Shown in pieces: positions 1 through 8,476 of a DNA stretch of 52,182 bases. The position numbers were made by a program, and so were the translations under genes. The notes beneath the pieces were generated by a model. It was not told the DNA's origin. It saw nothing but the letters and a program-made list of their open reading frames with translations, and searched no databases. Numbering within the stretch: the first letter of the stretch is position 1; the number at the start of each line of letters is the position of its first letter. Origin of the DNA: Anaerovorax odorimutans (GTDB taxonomy: Bacteria > Bacillota > Clostridia > Peptostreptococcales > Anaerovoracaceae); assembly GCF_024459955.1 (NCBI RefSeq), contig NZ_JANFXK010000022.1:1-52182 (forward strand). Reading direction: 5' to 3'.

Positions 1-73
1 ATTGGGACATTTTCTCAAGTGAATCCTATAGTGACATTATCACAAGTTAACAACAGGAGGAATGTCTGTAGAG

Positions 74-102
74 TTGACAACACAGGGTAAAGAATCTACA
101 AT
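74..102 (+). promoter_or_regulatory. Sigma-A-type promoter of the AraC-family gene
   Basis: A perfect -35 hexamer TTGACA (74-79), a 17-base spacer and a near-perfect -10 TACAAT (97-102) stand about 50 bases ahead of the AraC-family gene. Both hexamers and the spacing fit the housekeeping consensus. This is inferred from sequence only. Confidence 0.6.
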
Positions 103-157
103 TAAAATATTCTAAAGCTGGCCGAATGATTGAAGCACGATGGATGAATGGAGATCT

Positions 158-991
158 ATGGACAGGAAAAAACTTGTAAATCAAAGCATTGACTATATCA
201 TGCAGCATTTAGACGAGGATTTATCCCTTGATGCCCTGGCTGCTCAATTTTATATATCAAAGTTTCATTTCAGCCGGATCTTCAAAGAGGAAACCGGCGA
301 AAGCATTTATGCCTTTATCAAACGATGCAGGATCGACCAAAGCGCGATCGATATGAAGCTAAACCCGGATAAGACAATTACGGATATTGGGCTGGACTAC
401 GGATATAGCTCTTCCAACTATAGTTCAGTATTCAGAAAGCGCCATGATATTTCTCCCAATATGTTTAAGCAATCAATACCAACCAGCAGTATGCCGGTTC
501 CCTTTACTCCAAAGAGAATCGCTCACTTTAAAACCGCGGAGGAATATGCCGCCCGAATAGAGATCCGGGAGTTCAATGACTTGTTTGTGCTATATGAGCG
601 GTTTATAGGAGACTATGCGGATCTTGAAAAAAACTGGTATCAGTTTTTAGATAAATACAAAGCGTTTTTCAATGAAAAGACCATTCTGGTGGAGCGTTTT
701 TTTAATGACCCGACCATTACGAATTCCGCTCAATGTATCTGCGATCTTTGTATGACCGTAAAACAGGATTGCGATCTGGCAAATGTCATGCAAATCAGAG
801 GCGGAAAATGGATTGTGTATCCTTTCGATGGTGAAATCAAAGACATTTTTGAGACCGTGCAAGGGATTTTCAGTGTTTGGCTTCCCCAAAGCGGTTACAG
901 CATGGCGAGACGGTATGGAGTGAATATTTACCACCGCATTGACCGGGACAACCATAGTGTTGCTATGGATTTATGCATTCCTATTGAATAA
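158..991 (+). CDS. AraC-family transcriptional regulator with GyrI-like effector domain
   Basis: A predicted 277-residue cytoplasmic DNA-binding regulator. Residues 1-100 hold two helix-turn-helix motifs of the AraC/XylS type, with the hallmark pattern of a first helix set around FYISKFHFSRIFK and a second ending in the typical DIGLDYGYSSSNYSSVFRK segment. The remaining ~170 residues resemble the GyrI-like/effector-binding domain found at the C-terminus of Rob/SoxS-like regulators, which binds small hydrophobic or cationic ligands. An ATG at 140 is also in frame, but 158 is preceded by GGAG (150-153) and is preferred. The gene has its own promoter and no partner gene next to it, so the regulon cannot be read from context. 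Family assignment is firm; the effector is unknown. Confidence 0.9.
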   Translation: MDRKKLVNQSIDYIMQHLDEDLSLDALAAQFYISKFHFSRIFKEETGESIYAFIKRCRIDQSAIDMKLNPDKTITDIGLDYGYSSSNYSSVFRKRHDISPNMFKQSIPTSSMPVPFTPKRIAHFKTAEEYAARIEIREFNDLFVLYERFIGDYADLEKNWYQFLDKYKAFFNEKTILVERFFNDPTITNSAQCICDLCMTVKQDCDLANVMQIRGGKWIVYPFDGEIKDIFETVQGIFSVWLPQSGYSMARRYGVNIYHRIDRDNHSVAMDLCIPIE

Positions 992-1138
992 AAGCAAGAA
1001 TTCAGAAGTCAGCAAGGCGACTTTCTTTCTATAATTGAGAGGTGTTAAAAAACGCTTCGGTAGAAAGGAGGTCGTTTTTATATAGCTAATTAGGATGCAG
1101 GTCTGTTTTATCAATAAGTCAAGAATACGGAGGAAACG

Positions 1139-1687
1139 ATGTTCGATATAAGAAAAATGCAAGAGCATGTAATTTATGAATCGGTCAAAGCGGAGAGCAA
1201 TGAAGATACAGCCAATAAAGTGGTATATGGCAAGGATCGGTCTGCCAATGCAGAAAGTAATTCTGATTGGGTAAAGTCGCTAGCGCGCCGATTGGAAAGG
1301 GAGTTTGATTCCGATGTCATAAAGAAAATTCGCATGAATTGTCAATGCGGCTACGGAATGGACGAAAAGCTTGCGCTTGTAAAAGAACTGATGGCAAATG
1401 CGGCAAACATAGAAGAATTTGCAAGTTCAGAAAAAGCGAAAGCCGCCGGGCTTTTCTGCAGGGATGGGGAACTTTTTCTGCAATTCGGTTTTTGTCCCTG
1501 TCCGATGCTGGCGGAAGTGGAAAAATTAGAGACCAATACATGGTGCCAGTGTACGACCGGCTACAGTAAAGTTCTCTTCGAAAAGGCATTCGCCTGCGAT
1601 GTTGATGTGGAGTTACTGAAAAGTATAAAGATGGGCGATGATATATGTCTTATGAAGATTACACTTCATAACCCTGTCTGGGGATAA
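1139..1687 (+). CDS. Conserved cysteine-rich cytoplasmic protein of unknown function
   Basis: A 182-residue protein with a good ribosome site (GGAGG a few bases before the ATG). It has no signal peptide or membrane segment. The middle and C-terminal parts carry cysteine clusters (NCQCGYGM, FGFCPCPM, TWCQCTTGYS), which suggests metal or iron-sulfur binding or a redox role. The pattern recalls uncharacterised Clostridia proteins often found beside AraC/GyrI-type regulators, but I do not recognise a defined family and assign no reaction. It follows the AraC-type regulator in the same direction with a 147-base gap, so co-regulation is possible but not shown. Confidence 0.75.
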   Translation: MFDIRKMQEHVIYESVKAESNEDTANKVVYGKDRSANAESNSDWVKSLARRLEREFDSDVIKKIRMNCQCGYGMDEKLALVKELMANAANIEEFASSEKAKAAGLFCRDGELFLQFGFCPCPMLAEVEKLETNTWCQCTTGYSKVLFEKAFACDVDVELLKSIKMGDDICLMKITLHNPVWG

Positions 1688-2143
1688 GGCAGCTGGCAGG
1701 TGCTGCGCCGCATACCAGGGTGCTGCGGCGCCCCAAAATATCACTAAAAGCGAAGAAGCGTCATGCTATTGATAGTTTCACGGGAATTGGGAAAGATGAA
1801 AGCGGCTGAATATCAATCGGGAAAATTAAATTGTATCATTTTGATAGTTTTCCGAGAATTCCGCCGCTATTTTTTTAAAAAGTATCATTGAACGCTCAGG
1901 CAAGTGAGTATTTTGATACTCGCCTTCATTTTCCGACGGAATTTCAGGCAGGACTATCATTTCTTCGCTTGTTTCATGCCATAATTGATATTTGGCCGAA
2001 GGATGCTCCCAAAAGGGCCGTCAGAGCAGGCGGCATAAAATTTCCGCCTGGCGAAACGGAAGTTGCTGATTGCTGCGGAAAGCGGTTGAATGAAACGGCT
2101 TTAGGCTGTAAAATAGTAAATAATATGTAGAGGAGAAATATAT
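1688..2143. other. Intergenic region with hairpins and degenerate inverted repeats
   Basis: No convincing gene lies in this 456-base gap. It holds a GC-rich hairpin just after the upstream gene (GCGCCGCA 1705-1712 pairing with TGCGGCGC 1724-1731). A 10-base inverted repeat AAGCGAAGAA/TTCTTCGCTT (1748-1757 and 1961-1970) is followed inwards by TGATAGT/ACTATCA. A small GAGTAT/ATACTC hairpin lies at 1906-1921, and a CAGGCGG/CCGCCTG hairpin at 2027-2050. The outer arms make the central ~220 bases look like a worn palindromic element. A short TTG-started reading frame across it is not supported by a ribosome site. Confidence 0.5.
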
Positions 2144-2761
2144 ATGAAAAAATGCATTTTATTTGTAATATTAGAGCCGTATGCAGACTGGGAGGCGGCT
2201 TATCTATCCTCCGCCATCCACATGCTGGGGCAGGGAAAGTATGAGGTTAAGACAGTATCCCTGACTAAGGAGCCGGTCGCTTCCATCGGCGGTTTTCGTG
2301 TACTTCCTGATTATGATATCGCTTCGGTTCCTGCGGATTATGAGGCGCTGATCCTGATTGGGGGATTGGCGTGGAGAAATGAGGAGGCCCGCAAAATTAA
2401 ACCGCTGGTAGAGAACTGCCGGCAGGCTGGGAACGTTTTGGGCGGTATATGCGATGCCTCGGCTTTCCTGGGAGCAGTAGGCGCTTTAAATGACGCGGCG
2501 CATACAAGCAATGATTTAAGCGATTTGAAGCAATGGGCGGGTGAAGCGTATACAGGCGAAAAGAAATATGTTATGAGGCAGGCTGTAAGGGATGGAAAAA
2601 TCGTTACCGCAAATGGTACGGCTCCGCTGGAATTTGCCAAAGAAGTGCTGCTCGCTTTAGATGCGGCTCCAGATAATGTGATTTCAGAGTGGTATGATTT
2701 CCATAAGCTTGGAAGCTACACCGCAGCAATGCCGCAGGGCGCAACCAGTTGGAACGATTGA
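2144..2761 (+). CDS. DJ-1/PfpI-family (type 1 glutamine amidotransferase-like) protein
   Basis: A 205-residue cytoplasmic protein of the DJ-1/PfpI superfamily, similar in layout to Bacillus YdeA-type members. The nucleophile elbow GGICDASAFLG places the conserved cysteine at residue 103, and the ALILIGGLAWR strand precedes it as in the family. Members act as deglycases, chaperones, proteases or amidotransferase-like enzymes, and the exact reaction cannot be told from sequence. It has a clear AGGAG ribosome site and opens a run of six closely spaced same-strand genes (to about 5.4 kb), which suggests one transcript of small accessory or stress enzymes. Confidence 0.85.
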   Translation: MKKCILFVILEPYADWEAAYLSSAIHMLGQGKYEVKTVSLTKEPVASIGGFRVLPDYDIASVPADYEALILIGGLAWRNEEARKIKPLVENCRQAGNVLGGICDASAFLGAVGALNDAAHTSNDLSDLKQWAGEAYTGEKKYVMRQAVRDGKIVTANGTAPLEFAKEVLLALDAAPDNVISEWYDFHKLGSYTAAMPQGATSWND

Positions 2762-2784
2762 ATAGAAAGCGAGGAGAAAAGAAT

Positions 2785-3519
2785 ATGTTTGAGTCAAGAT
2801 GCGGGATCGATTGCAGCAAGTGTGAGGGAAAAACAGATGTAAACTGCAGGGGATGTGTTTATATGGAAATGCCTTTCTGGGGCGGAGCATGCGGGGTAAA
2901 ATCCTGCTGTGAGGAAAAGGGTCTGAACCACTGCGGCCAGTGTGGGGATTTCCCCTGTGAAATGCTGGCTAATATGGGCGTGGACCAGGGATATGATCCC
3001 AAGCCAAAGCTGGACAACTGCCAAAGCTGGGCGGAATTCAAAATACGCGGAGCGTCGGCTGCCGACTGTGAAGCCATTGCGCAGGTGGAAGCCGTTTGTT
3101 TTCCGGAAGAGGAAGCAGCGGATGAAGCGGATTTCGCAGAGCGGCTGCGGATTTACGGGGAGCATTTCTGGCTGCTGGAAAAGGACGGAAGGCTGATCGG
3201 TTTCATCAACGGAATGGTGACCGATGAACCGGTGATCCGTGACGAGATGTACGAGGATGCGGGCATACATAATGAAAAGGGCGCATGGCAGACGGTCTTT
3301 GGCATAGACACCATTCCCCAGTACAGAAGACAGGGCTGCGCGGCTCTGCTGATGCAGCGTCTCATCACCGAAGCAAAGCGACAGGGGCGCAAGGGCTGCA
3401 TTCTGACCTGCAAAGAAGAGCTGATCCATTACTATGAAAAGTTCGGTTATAAGAACTGCGGCATATCCGCGTCCGTCCACGGCGGCGCTGTGTGGTATGA
3501 TATGAAGCTGGAATTTTAA
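2785..3519 (+). CDS. Fusion protein: DUF3795-type Cys-rich domain plus GNAT acetyltransferase
   Basis: A 244-residue protein made of two parts. Residues 1-75 are cysteine-rich with the spacing of DUF3795 (CGIDCSKCEG, CRGC, CGVKSCCEEKG, HCGQCGDFPC), probably binding a metal. Residues 85-244 form a GNAT N-acetyltransferase, with the acetyl-CoA loop seen as IPQYRRQGCAALLM and the C-terminal YYEKFGYKN strand. The ATG at 2785 is chosen because GAGGAG lies 8 bases upstream; an earlier in-frame ATG at 2749 overlaps the preceding gene and lacks a site. The substrate is unknown. The fusion suggests that the Cys-rich part recruits or senses the acetyl acceptor, but this is inference. Confidence 0.85.
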   Translation: MFESRCGIDCSKCEGKTDVNCRGCVYMEMPFWGGACGVKSCCEEKGLNHCGQCGDFPCEMLANMGVDQGYDPKPKLDNCQSWAEFKIRGASAADCEAIAQVEAVCFPEEEAADEADFAERLRIYGEHFWLLEKDGRLIGFINGMVTDEPVIRDEMYEDAGIHNEKGAWQTVFGIDTIPQYRRQGCAALLMQRLITEAKRQGRKGCILTCKEELIHYYEKFGYKNCGISASVHGGAVWYDMKLEF

Positions 3520-3534
3520 GAAGGAGAGAAAACG

Positions 3535-3939
3535 ATGGCAATCGCTAATATAAAAGTAACCCTGGGTCAGGATATTGAAACGGTGTGGAAAATCGTTACC
3601 TCGCTGGAGGATTGGAGCTGGAGGAGTGATTTAGGCAGAATTGAGGTTTTGGAGAATGGCCGCAGGTTTGTGGAATACACGGGAGACGGATATGCGACTA
3701 ACTTTACGATTACAGCCTTTGAGCCCCTTTGTCGCTACGAATTCGATATGGAAAACGGCAATATGAAGGGGCACTGGACAGGTGTGTTTTCAGAAGAAGG
3801 CGGGCAAACCTCCATTGATTTCACAGAGGATATTACGGCTAAAAAATGGTTCATGAAGCCTTTTGTGGGTTCCTATTTAAAGAAACAGCAGCAGACGTAT
3901 GTGCGCGATCTGAGGGCGGCCCTGGAGGACAATAAATGA
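3535..3939 (+). CDS. SRPBCC (START/polyketide-cyclase-like) family protein
   Basis: A 134-residue protein that fits the SRPBCC helix-grip fold. It opens with an INIKVTLGQDIETVWKIVTSL strand-helix typical of the family, has a GRRFVEYTGDGYATNFTI middle sheet, and ends in a long amphipathic helix (LKKQQQTYVRDLRAAL). Such proteins bind hydrophobic ligands in a deep cavity; no ligand can be assigned. It has a strong AAGGAGAG ribosome site, lies 15 bases after the DUF3795-GNAT gene, and overlaps the next gene by 4 bases (ATGA), so the three are almost certainly co-translated. Confidence 0.85.
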   Translation: MAIANIKVTLGQDIETVWKIVTSLEDWSWRSDLGRIEVLENGRRFVEYTGDGYATNFTITAFEPLCRYEFDMENGNMKGHWTGVFSEEGGQTSIDFTEDITAKKWFMKPFVGSYLKKQQQTYVRDLRAALEDNK

Positions 3940-4637
3940 AGGTCATTACTGTTAACGGGCAGAATCACAAAGGTTCGACTTATCATATCGGAAGGATGCT
4001 GGCCGAGCGCCTGGCGGATGCTCCGCAGGAGATTGAAGAAGTTTTCCTGCCCAGAGACATGCCGGAATTTTGCTGCGGCTGCACCAAATGTTTCATGGAG
4101 AATGAGACGAAATGCCCCCATTATAAGTATTTGCAGCCAATTACAGAAAAGCTGGACGCCGCAGATGTGATGATTTTTACATCGCCGGTATATGTATATC
4201 ACGTAACCGGCTCCATGAAAGCATTCCTGGACCATTTCGGCTATCGCTGGATCGTCCATAGACCGGAGGGCGCTATGTTTTCCAAGCAGGCGGTTTGCAT
4301 TTCCACAGCAGCAGGCGGCGGAATGCGCTCCACCTGTAAAGATTTAAAGCACAGCATGTTCTTTTGGGGCGTGGGAAACGTTTACTCTTACGGGGAGGCG
4401 GTACATGCGATTGCCTGGGAAGAAGTAACGGAAAAGATGCGCGGCAAGATTGAGAAAAACGTAGACCGACTGGCGGCAAAGATTACGGCCCGGGGTGACA
4501 GGGTGCACCCGTCCGTAAAGACAAAAGCGTTTTTTTATATCATGAGGCAGGTCCATAAGCGGGGACTCAACGAGGCGGATTCTGTTTATTGGAAGGAAAA
4601 GGGCTGGACCGGCAGCGTGCGGCCCTGGAAGGGGTGA
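3936..4637 (+). CDS. Flavodoxin-fold NAD(P)H-dependent FMN reductase family protein
   Basis: A 233-residue protein with the FMN-binding start of the NADPH-dependent FMN reductase/flavodoxin_2 group (VITVNGQNHKGSTYHIGRML). A CCGCTKCFM cysteine cluster near residues 47-55 and the strand-loop IFTSPVYVYHVTGSMKAFLDHF that packs against the flavin are also present. The CxxCxxC-like element is common in the iron-sulfur flavoprotein-like subgroup, though here it is short. It probably catalyses flavin-linked reduction of a small molecule. Its start overlaps the stop of the SRPBCC gene (ATGA), which shows translational coupling. Confidence 0.88.
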   Translation: MKVITVNGQNHKGSTYHIGRMLAERLADAPQEIEEVFLPRDMPEFCCGCTKCFMENETKCPHYKYLQPITEKLDAADVMIFTSPVYVYHVTGSMKAFLDHFGYRWIVHRPEGAMFSKQAVCISTAAGGGMRSTCKDLKHSMFFWGVGNVYSYGEAVHAIAWEEVTEKMRGKIEKNVDRLAAKITARGDRVHPSVKTKAFFYIMRQVHKRGLNEADSVYWKEKGWTGSVRPWKG

Positions 4638-4655
4638 GACGGTGATGGCAGGAAA

Positions 4656-5141
4656 TTGGTACCGGGCCAGTTTGAACGGATCTACGGCGTGGATATCAAT
4701 GGTGACTATTTGGATGAATGTCAGCGGCGCTATAATATGCTCGGCGCGGCTTTTCGGCCCATTGAAACGGATCTTACCGGCCAGGCGCTGACGCTTCCCC
4801 GGGCCGATCTTCTGGTGGCAAATCTTCTGATTGAGTATATCGGATACGACCATTTCAAAAGGGCCGTAAAACTGGCAGGACCGCGATACGTGTCCTGCGT
4901 CATTCAAGTCAACACAGAGAGCGAAGCCTTTGTTTCCGCTTCGCCCTACCTGCACGCCTTTGACCGGCTATGCGAGGTGCATCATCCGGTGGCGGAGGAT
5001 TCGTTGACGGAGGCCATGGCAGAAATCGGGTATAAAATGGTCCTGAAAGAGGAAAGGGAGCTGCCCAACGGCAAAAAGCTGGTGCGGCTGGATTACAGGT
5101 TTGTCTGGGATGAAAGTGCGGGAGCTGGGAATCCTATTTAA
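4656..5141 (+). CDS. Class I SAM-dependent methyltransferase, 5'-truncated
   Basis: The 161-residue frame has the later motifs of a Rossmann methyltransferase: the acidic end of strand 2 in RIYGVDINGDYLDECQRRY, and the strand-4 region LPRADLLVANLLIEYIGYDHF. The first strand and glycine-rich SAM loop (normally about 50 residues before the YGVDI strand) are missing. An in-frame stop at 4635-4637 closes the frame upstream, and only a TTG at 4656 without a usable ribosome site can serve as start. No other frame supplies the missing part. This is probably the remnant of a deleted gene, now placed directly after the flavodoxin-fold gene. The family call is good, but an active enzyme is unlikely. 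Confidence 0.7.
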   Translation: MVPGQFERIYGVDINGDYLDECQRRYNMLGAAFRPIETDLTGQALTLPRADLLVANLLIEYIGYDHFKRAVKLAGPRYVSCVIQVNTESEAFVSASPYLHAFDRLCEVHHPVAEDSLTEAMAEIGYKMVLKEERELPNGKKLVRLDYRFVWDESAGAGNPI

Positions 5142-5171
5142 AAACACTATATATGAAACAGGGGGTAGGGG

Positions 5172-5438
5172 ATGAATCAGAAAGTTTATGAATTTGAAGC
5201 TGAGATCAAAAAAGTGCCGGATATAGACGGAGCCTATGTAGAGATTCCTTTTGACGTGAAGAAGGAATTCGGCAAGGGCCGGGTTAAAGTCCGCGCAACG
5301 TTTGACGGCTTGGATTATGACGGCAGCCTGGTGCGGATGAAAACGCCATGTCATATCCTGGGAGTCCGTAAAGATATCCGGGCGGCTATCGGAAAACAGC
5401 CGGGAGATATGGTTCGCGTCACGGTCAGAGAGAGATAG
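5172..5438 (+). CDS. DUF1905 domain protein
   Basis: An 88-residue single-domain protein matching DUF1905. It opens with [24 protein letters not shown], followed by [13 protein letters not shown], and ends with the conserved [22 protein letters not shown] strand pair. The domain is a small beta-barrel, often found alone or fused to YdeI/OmdA-type domains, of unknown biochemical role. A GGGGGTAGGGG ribosome site precedes the ATG. It is the last gene before a strong terminator and so closes the accessory-enzyme run. Confidence 0.85.
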   Translation: MNQKVYEFEAEIKKVPDIDGAYVEIPFDVKKEFGKGRVKVRATFDGLDYDGSLVRMKTPCHILGVRKDIRAAIGKQPGDMVRVTVRER

Positions 5439-5538
5439 GCGCGGTCGGCTTACACGGAGGGTTTGGGATGAAAGTGTGAGAAACATAGATCGTGTCATGA
5501 CTAGTGACAATCGTATTATGGAAATTGCAGGGATTAAA

Positions 5539-5582
5539 CCCCGTTCGTTTTGTAGAAATTACAAAACGAACGGGGTTTTTTT
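5539..5582 (+). terminator. Strong intrinsic terminator
   Basis: A perfect 15-base-pair stem (5539-5553 with 5561-5575) and a 7-base loop are followed by seven T residues. It ends the transcript that contains the DUF1905 gene and separates it from the lysine 2,3-aminomutase unit. Confidence 0.92.
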
Positions 5583-5671
5583 AGACTCCTTGCCAATTGT
5601 GCAAATTATCTGACAAATATATCATTGATATAACAGCTAAAGCGTTTAACGAAATAAAGGAGAGTGAAGCA

Positions 5672-6955
5672 ATGAAAGATTTTAAGTTTGACGTTGATCG
5701 GGTGAGAGAGCAGTTTCCCTGTTTGAGCAAAACGGTGAACGGCAATGCGGCTGCGTTCCTGGACGGACCCGGAGGGTCGCAGGTACCGGTTCGGGTTGTG
5801 GAGAAAATTAACGACTATCTGTTTTACCACAATGCCAACTCCCACGGATCTTTTTTAACTTCAAAAGAAAGCGACCGGCTCTACTGGCATGCCAGAGAGG
5901 TTTTCGCCGATTTCCTCAACTGCAGCCCGGAAGAAGTGACCTTTGGCGCCAATACTTCTTCCAATAATTTTATGCTGGCGCTGAGTCTGGTCAGAACCAT
6001 GAAAGCCGGGGATGAAATCATTATTACGGAAATCGACCACGAAGGAAACCGTTCTCCCTGGAGGACTTTAGAGGATTTTGGAATGGTCGTAAAATGCGTA
6101 AAGGTTGATCCGGTGGATTGCGTGCTGGACTTTGAAGATTACCGGGAAAAACTGTCGGAACGAACAAAAATCGTAGCCATCAACTGGGCTGCCAATGCCT
6201 GCGGGACGATTACCGATGTAAAAAAATTTATCGACCTGGCCCATGAATACGGTGCCCTTACGGTTGTGGACGCAGTTCATTATGCTCCCCACAAATGGAT
6301 CGATGTAAAGAGAATCGGCACGGATTTTTTGCTGTGCTCCCCGTATAAGTTTTTCGGTCCGCGTTTTGGTGTTCTCTATGTAAAAAAGGAGGTGGGAGAT
6401 CAGGTAAAAACCATCCGGGTAATGGCTGACGATAATACGGAAATGCCTTTTAAGTTTGAAACCGGAACCGTGCCCATGGAGCTGGCCTGCGGCGCAGCGG
6501 AAGCCGTTGAATTCATTGCGGATATCGGCGCCAAATATGAAGGCTGTTTTGAGGAGGAGCTGAGGGGCTGTGATGATGGCAGAAGAAAACGTATTATTGC
6601 CGGAATGCTGGCAATTGAAGCCTATGAGGAGCCTCTGGCGAAAAAGCTGCGTGCAGAACTCGGCAAAATTGAGGGGATTAAGATATATGGGCCAAAGGAA
6701 GATTACCCCAGGACTCCGACGGTCTGCTTTACAGTAGAAGGCGCCAACGCTGCCGATATTGGAAAATACCTGGGAGAAAAGGGCATCTTTGTATGGGACG
6801 GGGATTTTTACGCAGTAGAAATTATCAATAACGTCTGGAATCTGACAGAAGCCGGAGGGCTCGTCCGTATAGGCCTTGCCCCATATAATACGGAAAATGA
6901 AATTGATCGTGCCGTTTCCGCTATTGGACAGTTTTGCAGAGAGCTGCGAGGCTGA
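5672..6955 (+). CDS. Class V aminotransferase-fold PLP enzyme (cysteine desulfurase-like)
   Basis: A 427-residue fold-type I PLP enzyme. The Schiff-base lysine is Lys226 in LLCSPYKFFGPRFGVLY, the cofactor aspartate is Asp200 in LTVVDAVHY, and the ring-stacking histidine is His123 in ITEIDHEGN. Overall it matches the cysteine-desulfurase-like subgroup (VC1184 type), whose members lack the mobile catalytic cysteine loop of NifS/IscS and have no settled reaction. The ATG at 5672 has AAGGAG 9 bases upstream; an upstream frame opening to 5597 has no such site. It is followed within 56 bases by an NhaC-type antiporter and then KamA, so a role in amino-acid conversion is likely. Whether it acts on lysine or beta-lysine is inference. 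Confidence 0.88.
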   Translation: MKDFKFDVDRVREQFPCLSKTVNGNAAAFLDGPGGSQVPVRVVEKINDYLFYHNANSHGSFLTSKESDRLYWHAREVFADFLNCSPEEVTFGANTSSNNFMLALSLVRTMKAGDEIIITEIDHEGNRSPWRTLEDFGMVVKCVKVDPVDCVLDFEDYREKLSERTKIVAINWAANACGTITDVKKFIDLAHEYGALTVVDAVHYAPHKWIDVKRIGTDFLLCSPYKFFGPRFGVLYVKKEVGDQVKTIRVMADDNTEMPFKFETGTVPMELACGAAEAVEFIADIGAKYEGCFEEELRGCDDGRRKRIIAGMLAIEAYEEPLAKKLRAELGKIEGIKIYGPKEDYPRTPTVCFTVEGANAADIGKYLGEKGIFVWDGDFYAVEIINNVWNLTEAGGLVRIGLAPYNTENEIDRAVSAIGQFCRELRG

Positions 6956-7011
6956 GCCGTGGTGACCGTATAAATCCAACCAGTTATTTTTAAAAGAAAG
7001 GAAGTGATGAA

Positions 7012-8391
7012 ATGGCTGAAACAGTAGATTTTGGAATTTTTTGTTTGATTCCCGCAGTTGTAATTCTGGCGTTCGCTTTGATAACAAAACGAACATTCGA
7101 AGCGCTGTTTCTGGGAGCGGCAGTAAGTTTGATCATGTATTACAAACAGGGATTTTTCCTGCCCCTTGTAAACATGGTACAGAGCGTCATATCCGATGAA
7201 GTATGGATTTTCGTGGCCTTTGCCCTGTTCGGTTTCTTTGTTGTGCTGCTGGAAAAGTCCAAAGGCACAATCGGGTTCGCGAATTTCCTGTCGCGATGGG
7301 CCGACTCGCAGAAAAAAACATTGGTAGCATCGTGGGTTCTGGGCATCGTCGTATTTTTAGATGACTTTTTAAACATTCTTACAGTGTCGGCTGCCATGAG
7401 GAAGCTCTCCGACAGACATAAAACGCCCAGAGAAATGTTTGCTTACTTGCTGGATTCCACAGGGGCGCCTGTCTGCGTTCTGATTCCTTTGTCCACCTGG
7501 GCGATCTTTTACGCGGACCTGGCGCAGACAGAATTCGATACCGCCGGAGTTACGGCTTACGGCGATGGTATGAGCGCTTACATAAGCTCCATTCCCTTTA
7601 TGTTTTACTCATGGATCGCCGTACTCATGGTGCCGGCAGTGGCAATTGGAATCATGCCCAAGATCGGTCCCATGAAAAAAGCTTTTCAGAGAGTGCAGGA
7701 AACAGGAAAGCTGTGGTCGGACACATCGGATCAGTTTAATTTGCAGGAAAGTGAAGAAGTCGATAACAGCAAAGTTAAACCAAAGATGCGTAATTTCATC
7801 GTGCCTCTGATCGTTGTCATAATCGCGATGCTGATTACGGAAGATATGGTCGCGTCTCTGCTGGTTACCCTGGCAGTCATGTTTCTCATGTATATTCCTA
7901 CAAAGGTAATGACCTTCGGAGAGTTCTGCGAATCACTGCCAAAGGGGATCTCCAACATGCTCCCGGTAATGATTATCCTGGTCGGGTGCTATATGGTCCG
8001 CGATTCCATGAATCTCATTCAGATGCCCCAGTATGTGGTGCAGGCGGCGGTACCGTTCTGCAGCGCGCAGTTGCTGCCGGCAATCACCTTTATCGTTGTA
8101 GCACTGCTGTCCTTCGTAACCGGGAGCAGCTGGGGCGTTCCTGCGATTGCGGTTCCGATTCTGATGCCGCTCGCCTTTGCCTCCGGCGCGAATCCATTGC
8201 TTGTGCTGGGCGCTCTGGTCGCGGGAGCATCCTTCGGATCCCATGCGTGTTTTTACGCCGATGCGACGGTATTGGCTTCACAGGCCAGCTCGATCAGCAA
8301 TTTGGATCATGCTCTCACACAGATTCCATACGCAGTAATTTCCGCAGCGGCAGCGACTGTGTTATATCTGATCGCAGGATTTGTGCTTTAG
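7012..8391 (+). CDS. NhaC-family Na+/H+ antiporter-like transporter
   Basis: A 459-residue polytopic membrane protein with about 11-12 hydrophobic segments. Family marks include VVFLDDFLNILTVS with paired acidic residues, the TGAPVCVLIPLSTWAIF helix, and the C-terminal GSSWGVPAIAVPILMP and GASFGSHACFYADATVLAS segments. NhaC-type proteins exchange Na+ and H+, and several relatives exchange organic substrates such as malate or amino acids. Here it sits between a PLP enzyme and lysine 2,3-aminomutase, so uptake or exchange of lysine or its product is a fair hypothesis. The ribosome site AAAGGAAGTG is clear. Confidence 0.88.
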   Translation: MAETVDFGIFCLIPAVVILAFALITKRTFEALFLGAAVSLIMYYKQGFFLPLVNMVQSVISDEVWIFVAFALFGFFVVLLEKSKGTIGFANFLSRWADSQKKTLVASWVLGIVVFLDDFLNILTVSAAMRKLSDRHKTPREMFAYLLDSTGAPVCVLIPLSTWAIFYADLAQTEFDTAGVTAYGDGMSAYISSIPFMFYSWIAVLMVPAVAIGIMPKIGPMKKAFQRVQETGKLWSDTSDQFNLQESEEVDNSKVKPKMRNFIVPLIVVIIAMLITEDMVASLLVTLAVMFLMYIPTKVMTFGEFCESLPKGISNMLPVMIILVGCYMVRDSMNLIQMPQYVVQAAVPFCSAQLLPAITFIVVALLSFVTGSSWGVPAIAVPILMPLAFASGANPLLVLGALVAGASFGSHACFYADATVLASQASSISNLDHALTQIPYAVISAAAATVLYLIAGFVL

Positions 8392-8476
8392 CAGGTTCGA
8401 TGTCGGATTCGGACTCGGACTGTACTGTACTCGTATTACATTCATATTATGTTTGGTTTTATGAAAGGAGCTTCTA

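Noticed and set aside
62-115. 17-codon frame right after AGGAGG at the left edge
   Set aside because: The AGGAGG is only one base from the ATG, too close for initiation, and the AraC promoter -35 lies inside the frame.
1888-2130. 80-residue TTG-started frame
   Set aside because: No ribosome site, no family, and it crosses the hairpins and inverted repeats of the intergenic region.
5672-6955. True NifS/IscS cysteine desulfurase
   Set aside because: The mobile loop with the catalytic cysteine is not seen, and no iscU/sufU-type scaffold gene is adjacent.
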